Shown: positions 35,232-43,767 of the stretch, piece after piece
Layout: each line of letters opens with the position of its first letter
How positions within the stretch are numbered: the stretch's first letter is position 1
NCBI GenBank assembly: GCA_002731875.1
Contig: PCCY01000030.1
Location: 1 to 64,000, forward strand
Direction of reading: 5' to 3'
Origin: Roseobacter sp.
GTDB taxonomy: Bacteria > Pseudomonadota > Alphaproteobacteria > Rhodobacterales > Rhodobacteraceae
DNA length: 64,000 bases
The notes under the pieces: generated by a model
Seen by the model: the letters and a program-made list of their open reading frames with translations, nothing else
Database searches by the model: none
Told to the model about the DNA's origin: nothing
Made by a program: the position numbers and the translations under genes

Positions 35232-35583
35232 AACGCCGGTGAACGAAGTGCAGTAGGAAAGAACTGAGCAGTTTTATTCTTCCAGGTTTAACGCTGCTGG
35301 TGTGGGATACCCTGCCCTGTGCGTTATGTGTTAAGCAATCAAATCATGGCAGCGGGTTAGCGCGCCTATGGAGCGTTTCTTCAAACTCCGAATTGTCCGC
35401 TCGTCCATCGAAGTGGCTTGGCAAGAGCGTCTAGAATGCACATTCCTTGAACGAGGATCGGACGAACTCCCCTGACAATTGTTATTTGCTCCAGTTGCTA
35501 GCTCCGTTGGTAGGCTGACGATCTTGCTGTTCTTCATAGCGGTATTTTTCCGGACGGTTGATGAATGTCCACCGCGGTGGACA
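35232..35583. other. Spacer between mntR and repC carrying a parS-like site
   Basis: Apart from the palindrome at 35567-35582 this 350-base stretch shows no convincing gene. A 68-codon minus-strand frame at 35331-35537 lacks an SD and was not accepted. Confidence 0.5.
35567..35582. repeat. parS: parS-like palindrome, copy 1
   Basis: GTCCACCGCGGTGGAC is a perfect 16-base palindrome directly after the repC stop. An identical copy lies inside repC at 36016-36031. Perfect or near-perfect 16-base palindromes in or near repABC are known centromere sites bound by RepB in Rhodobacterales plasmids. Confidence 0.75.
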
Positions 35584-36687
35584 CTATGCTGTTGCGTTTT
35601 CGAAGTTTGCTAGCCTTTGTAGCAATACGATGGGATCGAACTGATGCACCCGTTTGCCAAGCGTTATGCTATGAAAGTATGCTCCAAAGTTTCGAATGCG
35701 TTTGCCTAGCTGAAGCATGATGAAAATTGCGCAAGATGCTTTTTGAGGGCCGATGGCTATCTTGGCCTTGTCGAACGTGGATGCGTGAATTCCCATCATC
35801 GGTGCCAAGGTTTCAGCATGACGCTCCACATCTTTCCAAGTGGTTAGCCCCTTGGGCGCGAAAGCTGTCGCCTCCCTGCACACGGAAGTCAAAGTCTGCA
35901 CTTCAGGTTTGTTGTCGTTATCTACTGTCTCTATATCTTTATCTTCTTTTTCTGACTTAGATAGATGCCGGTCAGCTTGTCCGTCGTTGGCGGGCAGAAA
36001 GGCTGTTTTTGGCGCGTCCACCGCGGTGGACAACAGACGGTATTCACTCTCTGTTTCGGAGAGAAGGGAGCGATATTCAGCGATGGACAACTTCCTTCTT
36101 AGCGCTTTTCTGACTGCTGAAGTGAAGACGTTATCTGGATTGGTTTCCTCTAGATGGGCAAGTTTTGTCAGGATTTGCTTGCGAATAAAGATGCAGTCAC
36201 GGCGCATGTTTTCGAGCTTTTGAGCGACGGCCAGGAGTTCGTCTGCGCGTTCGAACAAAGGTGAGAGGGAAAGTCCGTAGCTAATGCACTGGCCGTCAGA
36301 GGAACGCACGCGATACCGCTTTCGGTTGGGACTGTCCTGGCGTGTTATGAAGCCGAGCGCGAGAAAGCGGTCAATATGTCTGCGAAGCGTCCGTTCATCG
36401 ATACCCCCGACACGGCGGCAGATCTCGGCGTTGGAAGCAAACACGACTTCGCCGTGGCCCGGTTTAAGAAAACTGAGCAATGCTTGCAGTGTTTGCATGT
36501 GACTTGGGCGAAGACCAAACTGAGTGTGAGAGTCTCTGAGAGCCCTGAAGATGGTCCAGACGTCAAGTTCTGCCGCTGAAGCTGTTTCATCATGGGGTAG
36601 GTGGGCCTTTTGGCGTTTGACGGACAATTTTGTGAATGCCATGGGTTTATGAACGAAGACCGCCTTGCCCATAACTTCCCCGTCCAT
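35584..36687 (-). CDS. repC: Plasmid replication initiator RepC
   Basis: A 367-residue RepC. The N-terminal winged-helix region includes LKPGHGEVVFASNAEICRRVGG and DERTLRRHIDRFLALGFI, and the C-terminal domain is typical of the family. RepC starts replication at an origin that in repABC plasmids usually lies within repC itself. The repC-B-A order on the minus strand is the standard repABC operon. ATG 36687 is used; ATG 36642 (MAFTKLSV) is an alternative. A parS-like palindrome is embedded in the coding region at 36016-36031. Confidence 0.93.
   Translation of the reverse strand: MDGEVMGKAVFVHKPMAFTKLSVKRQKAHLPHDETASAAELDVWTIFRALRDSHTQFGLRPSHMQTLQALLSFLKPGHGEVVFASNAEICRRVGGIDERTLRRHIDRFLALGFITRQDSPNRKRYRVRSSDGQCISYGLSLSPLFERADELLAVAQKLENMRRDCIFIRKQILTKLAHLEETNPDNVFTSAVRKALRRKLSIAEYRSLLSETESEYRLLSTAVDAPKTAFLPANDGQADRHLSKSEKEDKDIETVDNDNKPEVQTLTSVCREATAFAPKGLTTWKDVERHAETLAPMMGIHASTFDKAKIAIGPQKASCAIFIMLQLGKRIRNFGAYFHSITLGKRVHQFDPIVLLQRLANFENATA
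36016..36031. repeat. parS: parS-like palindrome, copy 2, inside repC
   Basis: Identical to the copy at 35567-35582 and read through in frame by repC as Ser-Thr-Ala-Val-Asp. Two perfect 16-base copies about 450 bases apart are unlikely by chance. Confidence 0.75.
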
Positions 36688-36883
36688 TTCCGCACATGCG
36701 CGCGTGAATAGGCAATAAAAAGACGTTCACCGAATCGGTGACTCTTGACCAGTTTATTGAAGATTGCTACATCATAGGTGCAAAGCTGATGATGAGGGCT
36801 CTCTGGGGGAAACCTTGGGGGGCTCTTTTCTTTTTAGTCTTCGTTTCTCTCCTTTTGCTCGCGTTTCTAGTTGTATTCCGGGG
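36688..36883 (+). ncRNA. Probable position of the repABC antisense counter-transcribed RNA
   Basis: repABC plasmids encode a small antisense RNA between repB and repC that limits repC expression and sets incompatibility. This 196-base gap is the expected place. On the plus strand TTGACC (36746-36751) is followed 17 bases later by TACATC, a weak promoter, and a T-rich tail (CTCTTTTCTTTTT) ends near 36837. A clean terminator stem could not be drawn, so ends are not defined. Confidence 0.35.
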
Positions 36884-37852
36884 TCAGTGCCCCGGGCCTC
36901 TTTTATTCCGCCACTGGTCGAAGATCTGGCGAAGCACTGCTTCGGCATTGTCTTCGACCCATTGGCCAAATTCCGGGTTGTCCTTGCGGGTGATCTTGAT
37001 TGCGACGGCTCGGCCGTCGCTGGCAAGCATGGCAAGTGGCGCGCCGCTTTCGTCTTTCACCACGCTGGACTGGTTTTGGGTCTTTCGCTTAGCGGCACCG
37101 CGGGCCTTGGTGGAAGCGGCGTTGAAGACAGCCTGAAACCTTTCGGGGCTTGGCAGATCGTTTTTCACCGAAGACAGCGTTTCCTTCGCGATGTCCACCA
37201 AGTTCGTTGTCTGGGCCAACACCGCTAAATCGCCCCATTGGCGCCGACCGACGCCATGGGCCGGCCCAATGAGGCGGATAAGTTCGTCGGGCAGGTGCTC
37301 GAGCACGACGCGATGATTTGACACGCCTTGTCGTGTAAGGCCCAAAGCATCCTGGATGACGCCTGGTTTATATCCTGCTCCCTGCATTTCCTTGATAAAT
37401 ATAGACTTTTCAATGAATGAGGGGTCGAGTCTCAGGTTGTTCTCTTGGCCTTGTGCGATCAGGGAAGCATCGTCGTCCAACGTTCGCACGATCGCTTTGA
37501 CTGTTCCGCCGACTTTGCGGATGGCCGCGAGGCGACGGCGCCCATAGACGACACGGTACCGCTCTGGTTGGTCCGACGGGCGGACCATGATAGGCACTTG
37601 TTGGCCGTGTTTGCGGATGCTGTCAGCCAGCTCATCTATACTGCTGTCTTCCAGCACAAGTCGATCACGCAGGCCGTCCATGTCGATTTGGTCAACATCG
37701 ATGTCCCGGATTGAATTGGCCGTGATCTCGCGCAGGGAATCACGCAACCCCCCAACAGAACCGGGAAGTTTTGATGACTTCGCCGGGGCAGGGGGCTGCG
37801 CCGCGGTTTGGGCGGTGTCTTTCGCAGGCTGATTAAAGATGTTGCGGGCCAT
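36884..37852 (-). CDS. repB: Plasmid partition protein RepB (ParB family)
   Basis: A 322-residue ParB-type protein: nuclease/CTPase-like N-domain with YRVVYGRRRLAAIRKVGG, helix-turn-helix (GYKPGVIQDALGLTRQGVSNH), and a RepB-specific C-domain. Start ATG 37852 overlaps the repA stop by ATGA; the open frame extends 5 codons further. It should bind the GTCCACCGCGGTGGAC sites. Confidence 0.93.
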   Translation of the reverse strand: MARNIFNQPAKDTAQTAAQPPAPAKSSKLPGSVGGLRDSLREITANSIRDIDVDQIDMDGLRDRLVLEDSSIDELADSIRKHGQQVPIMVRPSDQPERYRVVYGRRRLAAIRKVGGTVKAIVRTLDDDASLIAQGQENNLRLDPSFIEKSIFIKEMQGAGYKPGVIQDALGLTRQGVSNHRVVLEHLPDELIRLIGPAHGVGRRQWGDLAVLAQTTNLVDIAKETLSSVKNDLPSPERFQAVFNAASTKARGAAKRKTQNQSSVVKDESGAPLAMLASDGRAVAIKITRKDNPEFGQWVEDNAEAVLRQIFDQWRNKRGPGH

Positions 37853-39051
37853 CAGCGACGCCCCCATGCCATTTGAATCGTCTGCTCTAGTTCGTCCGCG
37901 ACGCTGTTTACGCTGGTAAGTGCCCGGTCGAGCGTCTTTCGGATAAGCTGGTTCGGATCGACCTCATAGAGGGTCTGCTGCGTCATGCCTGCATCAGAGA
38001 TCGCGGTCGATTTAAGCATGGGTTCGGTCATGACCTGCCCTGCGAGGATTGACCGGAGATATCCGGCCATCTGTGTCTGTGGGCCGTCCGAGGGTTCATA
38101 CCGTGTGACCAAGAATTTCACGAAGTCCCATGTGACGCGCCTGCCGATGGCTTCTTCGACGGCCTTGATGGTCTCGGAAGCCAGCTTAAGAAACTGGCTC
38201 ATGGACGCAATGTCGAGCATACCGGGGACGACAGTGACAAGAAGGCCGGTTGATGCAGACAATGCTGTCAATGTCAAAAAGCCCAGTTGAGGCGGGCAAT
38301 CTATCAGAACGATGTCATAGTCAGCATCGACTTCTTCGAGCGCCAAAGCCAGACGTTCTGCGAAAATAGGCTGTGCCCTGCGGGCGAGCGCATTTGCTGT
38401 TTCAGTTTCATACTCGGACAGCATCAATCCCGCCGGAACCATGTCCAGCTTGTGAAAATAGGTCTTCTGGATGACTTCTGAGAGAGGCACCTGATCCTCG
38501 TATCGCAAAGCATCGTAGATGGTGCCCCCGTCGGCGAACTCCAGCTCGGGGCGGAAGCCAAAGAAAGTGGTCAGGCTGGCCTGCGGATCCAGATCGAGTA
38601 CGAGAACACGATACCCGCGCAAAGCAAATCGCTGCGCAAGGTGTATCGTCGCCGTCGTTTTGGAGGATCCACCCTTGAAGTTAACGACCGACACAACCTG
38701 AAGGCGGTCATCATCACGGCGTCCGGGACGATAAGCGTCCGCGTTCTTTCCTGTGCGCCCAAGGATGTCGCGCAGAGTGTCTACTTCCTCGGCCGTATAA
38801 AATCTGTGTCCCCGATTATCGGTGTGCACCTCGGGAAAACTACCATCCTTGTGCCGATTGCGCAGGTTCGACGTACTGACCCTGAGTACGCTCGCGACCT
38901 CGGTTGAACTGAAGCGCCGAAGGGATTTTCGTTGCTCGGGCTCGAATGCAATTTTCATCTGCCGATCAAGCGACTCTGCCAAATTGTCGGCAAAGGCCCC
39001 GATGTCAGTTGAGCCTATCCCTTGCATCATTTCAGCGGTACGGTCATCCAT
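37852..39051 (-). CDS. repA: Plasmid partition ATPase RepA (ParA family)
   Basis: A 399-residue ParA-type ATPase. A MerR-like N-terminal DNA-binding segment (FSSTEVASVLRVSTSNLRNR) precedes the deviant Walker A FKGGSSKTTATIHLAQ and a ParA core (LDLDPQASLTTFFG, VLIDCPPQLGFLTL). ATG 39051 is preferred because AGAGG lies upstream and longer starts would run into the inverted repeat at 39086-39142. It drives plasmid segregation and represses the repABC promoter. Confidence 0.93.
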   Translation of the reverse strand: MDDRTAEMMQGIGSTDIGAFADNLAESLDRQMKIAFEPEQRKSLRRFSSTEVASVLRVSTSNLRNRHKDGSFPEVHTDNRGHRFYTAEEVDTLRDILGRTGKNADAYRPGRRDDDRLQVVSVVNFKGGSSKTTATIHLAQRFALRGYRVLVLDLDPQASLTTFFGFRPELEFADGGTIYDALRYEDQVPLSEVIQKTYFHKLDMVPAGLMLSEYETETANALARRAQPIFAERLALALEEVDADYDIVLIDCPPQLGFLTLTALSASTGLLVTVVPGMLDIASMSQFLKLASETIKAVEEAIGRRVTWDFVKFLVTRYEPSDGPQTQMAGYLRSILAGQVMTEPMLKSTAISDAGMTQQTLYEVDPNQLIRKTLDRALTSVNSVADELEQTIQMAWGRR

Positions 39052-39085
39052 ATTCTGCTGCCTCTCTTGGCCTTTTCGAAGGCTC

Positions 39086-39142
39086 TTTGTCATTCTGACG
39101 ATCAAATAGCTACCTGACGAGGTTTGCCGTCAGAATGACAAA
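39086..39142. promoter_or_regulatory. 15-base inverted repeat upstream of repA
   Basis: TTTGTCATTCTGACG at 39086-39100 recurs inverted as CGTCAGAATGACAAA at 39128-39142 with a 27-base spacer. It lies 35-91 bases upstream of the repA start. The likely role is a RepA/RepB operator for autoregulation of repABC; it differs from the parS palindromes. Confidence 0.7.
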
Positions 39143-39192
39143 TGCCATGAACATGCAATTCCAGCAAGAAGAATCTAGATATGGTGGAAAAG

Positions 39193-39201
39193 TTATCCAC
39201 A
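39193..39201 (+). promoter_or_regulatory. DnaA box
   Basis: TTATCCACA is a perfect consensus DnaA box, located about 140 bases upstream of repA. It could tie plasmid replication or repABC transcription to the host initiator. It is a single copy. Confidence 0.55.
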
Positions 39202-39506
39202 GCACCTACAGTAGCGCCGGTAAAGTAAAACGCTTAACCTACTGAACTATATATCAAAAACGTAGTTTACGAATGATGGGCGCGGCTTTGCAAATTTGCT
39301 AAGCTGTTGTGTCAGCCGCAGCTATCCGCGCTCGATTTTCTTTCGAAGCTATAAATGATTCCGAGCGATCTTGCGCCGTCAGCGGGCAGGCATGCTTCAT
39401 ACGCCGCGTATAGGCGGGTCAAGATTGATTATCTGTAATGTGTAAGCAAAATCAAAGCAATTTAATCTCTCTAGGTGGGAAGGGTATTTTAATTAGGAGA
39501 TAGTAA

Positions 39507-40106
39507 ATGGAGACCACCCTCCCGCTCAGACACACCCGCCTGACACGGCTGGCTCATATGGGGCTTGCGCTTGGGGTTATCGTGCAGTTGTTGACCAGTC
39601 TTGTGTTCGTGCCCGATGCACCCGGTGAAACCGCCAATATCTATTTTGAAATACATGAATATTCTGGTCTCGCAAGTTTTGGCTTTGCCTTGCTGTTTTG
39701 GCTGGTCGTGATGTCACGTAAATCCGGCACCACGATAGGAGAGCTGTTCCCGTGGTTTTCCAAATCCCGCCTTTCCACGCTTTGGAGCGATATTCGCGGG
39801 AGCTTGGGCGCGATCAAGCAAATGAAGCTGCCGCATATTGATGAAACGTCAGCGATTGCCCACGCCATTCACGGATTGGGGTTGTTGCTGATCCTGACAA
39901 TGGCGCTGACCGGGACCGTGTATTACTTCATAAATAATGGTGATCCGGATGCCGGAGGACTGGTCGGTGTGGTGATGTTTTTCCACATGGGGCTGGCCAA
40001 CGTGGTGTGGGCATATCTGATCGGACATGCAGGGATCGCGTTGATTCACCATGTAACCAGCCAGCTCAGTTTACGTGAAATGTGGTCGTTGAAACAGCAG
40101 GGGTGA
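39507..40106 (+). CDS. Cytochrome b561-type membrane protein
   Basis: A 199-residue membrane protein with four or five helices and conserved histidines in helical positions (LAHMGLALG, EIHEYSG, HAIHGLGLL, GHAGIALIHH), typical of dihaem cytochrome b561/Ni-Fe-hydrogenase b subunits. It carries electrons across or within the membrane; the partner is unknown. SD TTAGGAGAT precedes the ATG. An SDR-like gene follows after about 60 bases. No hydrogenase gene is nearby. Confidence 0.85.
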   Translation: METTLPLRHTRLTRLAHMGLALGVIVQLLTSLVFVPDAPGETANIYFEIHEYSGLASFGFALLFWLVVMSRKSGTTIGELFPWFSKSRLSTLWSDIRGSLGAIKQMKLPHIDETSAIAHAIHGLGLLLILTMALTGTVYYFINNGDPDAGGLVGVVMFFHMGLANVVWAYLIGHAGIALIHHVTSQLSLREMWSLKQQG

Positions 40107-40168
40107 CACCGGCACCAGACCGGGGCCCCATTCCCGGTCTGGTCCCATGCTACCCAGAGGACTACGAA

Positions 40169-40918
40169 ATGGATCATGCTCGACAGACCTGCCTTATCGT
40201 AGGGGCCGCTAGCAAGATCGGCCGAGCCATTGCCAAGCATTATATTGTCCAAGGTGCAAATGTCGTGATCACTGATCCGCTCTTGACCCGAGCCCAAAGA
40301 ACAGCGACCGACCTTCTGCCAGGCGCGACCAGCCGGCTTTTGCCGACAAGACTGGACATCGCAGACGAGGAAAATCTGTGTACCGTATTCGAAACGGTGA
40401 TGGGTAACTATGGCAAGATCAGTGTGTTCGTTCTTGTCACCGAGATCGGTACAGCCTGTGACCGGCAGAATATACCGTTTGACGCGTGGAAGTCCCGGTT
40501 AGCGCGCCACTTGGGGACTGCGCGTGTCGCTATGCAAACCTGCTTGCCTTACATGGATATCTCTGGCCAGGGCAGGGTGTTGATGGTTCAACCACCTCGT
40601 GTCCAAGGTACCACGGCGATCGAGCTTACGAATAATCTGGCCAAGCATGGGCTGGCGCGTACCGTGCACCTTATGGCGCGCGAAGGCAGAAAATATGGGG
40701 TCGACGTAGAAATGATTGCCCCAACCCAGACGTCATTGGCGTTTACGCAACCACCCGCGATCAGCGTCAGTAAAAAACAGATGCGCCGCTTTGTCTCAGG
40801 CCCCGATTTGAATGTCATCCCACGCGGTCGGAGAATGATTGATGAACGCGAGGCAGACAGAGAACGCTTTTTGCGTGTTTTCCGTTTTAAATCAACCAAT
40901 AACCCTCCCTTGATGTAA
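40169..40918 (+). CDS. SDR-like protein lacking the usual catalytic tyrosine
   Basis: A 249-residue Rossmann-fold protein. The cofactor loop is VGAASKIGRAIAKHY, with Ala at the second position in place of the usual Thr-Gly, and DIADEEN follows beta-3. At the place where active SDRs have Tyr-x3-Lys the sequence reads TTAIELTNNLAKHG, so the tyrosine is missing. It is therefore a degenerate SDR, possibly a binding or regulatory protein. ATG 40169 follows AGAGGA. It is downstream of the cytochrome b561 gene and may be co-transcribed. Confidence 0.7.
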   Translation: MDHARQTCLIVGAASKIGRAIAKHYIVQGANVVITDPLLTRAQRTATDLLPGATSRLLPTRLDIADEENLCTVFETVMGNYGKISVFVLVTEIGTACDRQNIPFDAWKSRLARHLGTARVAMQTCLPYMDISGQGRVLMVQPPRVQGTTAIELTNNLAKHGLARTVHLMAREGRKYGVDVEMIAPTQTSLAFTQPPAISVSKKQMRRFVSGPDLNVIPRGRRMIDEREADRERFLRVFRFKSTNNPPLM

Positions 40919-41027
40919 AGCTGATCGATCGTGTGGGACGTGGAGGGGCGCGATCGAGATGGCGGGCCGGTTTTGCACGGAAACGCGAGAGATGGCAGAC
41001 GATCACGCGCAAGTGACATAATGGTTA

Positions 41028-41058
41028 TTGACCTCCCCCTGCTGGAAGGTTCCATCTA
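41028..41058 (+). promoter_or_regulatory. CueR/MerR-type copper-responsive promoter
   Basis: TTGACC (41028-41033) is followed 19 bases later by CATCTA (41053-41058). The long spacer holds the dyad ACCTCCC ... GGAAGGT (41031-41050), which matches CueR operators except for one base. A spacer of 19 and this dyad are typical of MerR-family activators. The ATG at 41065 lies 6 bases after the -10, so the message may be leaderless. No CueR gene is in the window. Confidence 0.75.
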
Positions 41059-41064
41059 GGGCTT

Positions 41065-41418
41065 ATGAATTTCGTTTATCGCCTAATCCTGATTCTGGCC
41101 CTAAGCTTTGGGGTGACCGTCGCGCCGGACGTATCGCCGGCCGACACGGTGGGCGCGTCTATGTCACAGATGGATACGGAACGGGGTGCGCAGGATAAGT
41201 GCGATGGGTGCATTTCGCGTGATATCGTCAATGGTGCAGCCTGCGAAAGCGGGGGACCGGTTCCGTGTGGGGCAAGCGGTACCGCCGCGATTTTGAACGA
41301 AGTGTCTATTGCAACAGTTGCCCGTACATATGAAAAAATTCTGATGGTCGCTGACCCGACCGTGCCCCCCGGTACCAGCCCGTCACTTGATCCGTTTCCG
41401 CCTAGAAATTCTGTCTGA
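41065..41418 (+). CDS. Secreted Cys-containing protein at the head of the copper operon
   Basis: A 117-residue protein with a signal peptide (1-27, cleavage near SPADT). The mature part has four cysteines (CDGC plus two more at about residues 60 and 68) and ends in a Pro-rich tail. I do not recognise the family. It is directly behind the CueR-type promoter and in front of the multicopper oxidase gene, so copper binding or a role in copper stress is likely. The start sits about 6 bases from the -10. Confidence 0.7.
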   Translation: MNFVYRLILILALSFGVTVAPDVSPADTVGASMSQMDTERGAQDKCDGCISRDIVNGAACESGGPVPCGASGTAAILNEVSIATVARTYEKILMVADPTVPPGTSPSLDPFPPRNSV

Positions 41419-41505
41419 GAACTTGGGCTTGCTTTGTGCAGGCCTTGACCGTTGCCATCGGTATGGCGGCGACGGGTGATCCTTTCAGATTGAGGCAAAT
41501 AGACA

Positions 41506-42936
41506 ATGAAATTTGAACAACGACTTACACGTCGCAGGATGCTGGGTGCCAGTGCTTTCGTGGGTGGTTTGGCCATGCTATCGCCCGGGCGACTGGCCTT
41601 GGCAGCCACAACGCCTGACCCTTTCATTCTTCGTGCGGGTAAAGGCACTGCGATGTTGCGGCCTGTGCCCTATAGCCCGACACAGGTATGGAACTATAAC
41701 GGGACAGTGCCAGGCGCTGAAATCCGGGTGCGGCAAGGTGATCGCCTGCGCGTTTTGGCACAGAACGGATTGGATGATCCAACTACGGTGCATTGGCATG
41801 GGATACGCACACCCAATGCAATGGATGGCGTGCCTTTCTTGACGCAAGACCCGATAGCGGCGGGCCAAGAATTCCTGTACGAGTTCGATGTTCTTGATGC
41901 AGGCACGTTCTGGTATCATCCGCATCACCGCAGCTCTGAACAGGTCGGGCGTGGGTTATACGGTCCGTTGATCGTCGAAGAAGTTGACCCCATCAGGGTT
42001 GATCGCGACCTGACTTGGATGCTGGACGATTGGCGCATGACCAAGAACGGCCAGATCTCCGACGATTTTGACAGTCGCCATGATGCTGTGCATGGCGGAC
42101 GGGTCGGAAATGCGGTGACGATCAACGGTAAGGTCCCCGAAACTATGGAGATCCGCGCCGGAGAGAGGGTTCGCCTGCGTCTGGTTAATGCCGCAAACGC
42201 GCGTATATTCGGCCTGGATTTTGGTGACCTGTCACCAATGATAATTGCCATGGATGGACAACCGGTAACCCCGCATGCCCCGGAAAGCGGCGTCATTGTC
42301 TTGGGGCCAGCGATGCGCATCGATCTTGTGATCGATATGACGGGTAAGCCCGGTGACACAGTTTCGGTTGCCGATGTGTTCTATAAGGACCTCGAATATC
42401 GGTTGATTGATCTCACCTACGCGAGTGAGCCCTTGCGCAGCACGGTTCCGGACTGGCCGATCGCGCTTGCCCCAAACCCTCTCACTGAACCTGATCTTGC
42501 CGCGGCGACGCGCCATCAGATTGTATTCAACGGCGGCATGATGGGCCAAATGATGATGGGCGCGGGCATGGCCAACATGATGGAGCAAATGCGCGACGGC
42601 AACATGTGGTTCATCAACGGCAAAGCAGAAAAGGGACCGATCAAGGATCCATTGCTAACGCTGCCTTTGGGAACATCTCACGTGTTCGAGATGGAAAACA
42701 GAACCAGATGGGCGCATCCGATCCACTTTCACGGCCATAGCTTTCGCGTGATTGCCCGGAACGGCCAGCCAACAAAGTACAACGAATGGCAAGACACCGT
42801 GATGATGGCCCCCCAAGAACGGGTCGACATCGCCTTTGTCGCGGACAACCCCGGTGATTGGATGTTCCACTGCCATATTCTTGAACATCAGTCGGCGGGA
42901 ATGATGGGCGTTGTCCGTGTTTCCTCTGCTGTTTGA
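41506..42936 (+). CDS. Multicopper oxidase, CueO/CopA-like
   Basis: A 476-residue, three-domain multicopper oxidase with a Tat signal (TRRRMLGAS). Copper ligands are visible: HWH at 96-98, HPH at 138-140, HPIHFHGH in the last domain, and HCHILEHQSAGM with Cys456 and axial Met466. A Met-rich stretch near 344-371 (MMGQMMMG, MANMMEQM) recalls CueO's substrate-binding segment. It should oxidise Cu(I) to Cu(II) in the periplasm. It is second in the CueR-promoter operon. Confidence 0.93.
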   Translation: MKFEQRLTRRRMLGASAFVGGLAMLSPGRLALAATTPDPFILRAGKGTAMLRPVPYSPTQVWNYNGTVPGAEIRVRQGDRLRVLAQNGLDDPTTVHWHGIRTPNAMDGVPFLTQDPIAAGQEFLYEFDVLDAGTFWYHPHHRSSEQVGRGLYGPLIVEEVDPIRVDRDLTWMLDDWRMTKNGQISDDFDSRHDAVHGGRVGNAVTINGKVPETMEIRAGERVRLRLVNAANARIFGLDFGDLSPMIIAMDGQPVTPHAPESGVIVLGPAMRIDLVIDMTGKPGDTVSVADVFYKDLEYRLIDLTYASEPLRSTVPDWPIALAPNPLTEPDLAAATRHQIVFNGGMMGQMMMGAGMANMMEQMRDGNMWFINGKAEKGPIKDPLLTLPLGTSHVFEMENRTRWAHPIHFHGHSFRVIARNGQPTKYNEWQDTVMMAPQERVDIAFVADNPGDWMFHCHILEHQSAGMMGVVRVSSAV

Positions 42937-42973
42937 AGCCTAACCAACAGACGTTAAATAAAAGGAAGAAGAA

Positions 42974-43429
42974 ATGAAAAAGATACTAGGAATTACCAGC
43001 CTTGCCTCTGCCGGTGCCGCCGCTGTGCTTGCGATCAGTCTGAACGCTGCTCCGGCAAGTGCCGAAACAGTCACGCTTTACAAGAACCCACAGTGCGGGT
43101 GCTGCGAGAACTATGCAGACTACCTTCGCGAGAACGGGTATACTGTTGAGGTCAAGCCTACGCATGAATTGACGCAAATCAGTGAAGAAGCGGGCATTTC
43201 GGAAAAGATCCAGGGATGTCATACCGCGTTTTTGGGTGATTACGTGGTCAGCGGACACGTGCCGGTCGAGGTGGTGAACAAGATGCTGACTGAAAAACCA
43301 GAAATAACGGGGATCACGCTTCCCGGCATGCCGATGGGTTCCCCGGGAATGGGCGGTGCAAAGCAAAAGCCGTTCGAGATTCTGGCGGTCAAAGCCGGGG
43401 CAGAGCCAACAGTCTATGCCGTGGAATGA
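42974..43429 (+). CDS. DUF411 family metal-binding protein
   Basis: A 151-residue periplasmic protein: signal peptide to about residue 30, then YKNPQCGCCENYADYL with Cys41, Cys43 and Cys44, a later Cys-His (GCHTAFLGDYVVSGHVP), and a Met-rich tail (LPGMPMGSPGMGG). DUF411 proteins accompany copper resistance genes and are thought to bind copper. It follows the multicopper oxidase by 37 bases and precedes a strong terminator hairpin. Confidence 0.88.
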   Translation: MKKILGITSLASAGAAAVLAISLNAAPASAETVTLYKNPQCGCCENYADYLRENGYTVEVKPTHELTQISEEAGISEKIQGCHTAFLGDYVVSGHVPVEVVNKMLTEKPEITGITLPGMPMGSPGMGGAKQKPFEILAVKAGAEPTVYAVE

Positions 43430-43436
43430 CGCCACG

Positions 43437-43468
43437 ATTATCCCGGCACGGACACGTGCCGGGATAAT
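43437..43468. terminator. Strong hairpin after the DUF411 gene
   Basis: A perfect 14-base-pair stem (ATTATCCCGGCACG / CGTGCCGGGATAAT) with a GACA loop. There is no T-run, so it is a terminator or a message-stabilising structure. The next small gene starts about 30 bases downstream. Confidence 0.75.
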
Positions 43469-43495
43469 CTTAAGGTTGGATAAAGGATGAAGTGT

Positions 43496-43630
43496 ATGTT
43501 TATGGAAAATGGAATGATGGGTGGCGGAATGATGATCGGCATGGGATTAGTCTGGTTGTTGACCATCACGGTGTTGTTTCTGGGGGTGATCGCGTTGTTA
43601 AAGTACATACGTTCTGACGACAGCAAATAG
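43496..43630 (+). CDS. Small Met/Gly-rich single-helix membrane protein
   Basis: A protein of about 44 residues: MFMENGMMGGGMMIGMG, then a hydrophobic helix (LVWLLTITVLFLGVIALLKYI) and a charged tail. AAGGA lies 7 bases before the ATG at 43496; ATG 43487 is an alternative. Its Met-rich N-terminus and position between the DUF411 and cytochrome c genes suggest a copper-related membrane role. The family was not recognised. Confidence 0.65.
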   Translation: MFMENGMMGGGMMIGMGLVWLLTITVLFLGVIALLKYIRSDDSK

Positions 43631-43767
43631 TGCCCCTGACAGGCGCCAATTGCGCAACTGAACGGGTGGCAGGCTAGTGAGCGCGGGACTGTAACATAGA
43701 GTGTTCTTTCGGGTGCGGCCTCAACGGTTTCGCTGCGCGTCGGCGATAGGGAAATTTAGGAAGCGAG

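Larger units (their letters stand above)
39052..39506. other. Control region upstream of repA
   Basis: This 450-base gap contains no gene. It holds the long inverted repeat next to repA and a DnaA box, and it is AT-rich around 39190-39300 and 39430-39500, so promoter and possibly origin-related elements are expected. Confidence 0.55.

Noticed and set aside
35331-35537. Small minus-strand frame of 68 codons after repC
   Set aside because: The first residues look plausible, but there is no SD and no family; too weak to call.
36738-37228. Plus-strand frames over repB and the repB-repC gap
   Set aside because: Shadows of repB; the gap is better explained by the antisense RNA region of repABC.
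39507-40106. Cytochrome b561 as a hydrogenase subunit
   Set aside because: No hydrogenase structural or maturation genes in the window; kept as a general b561 protein.
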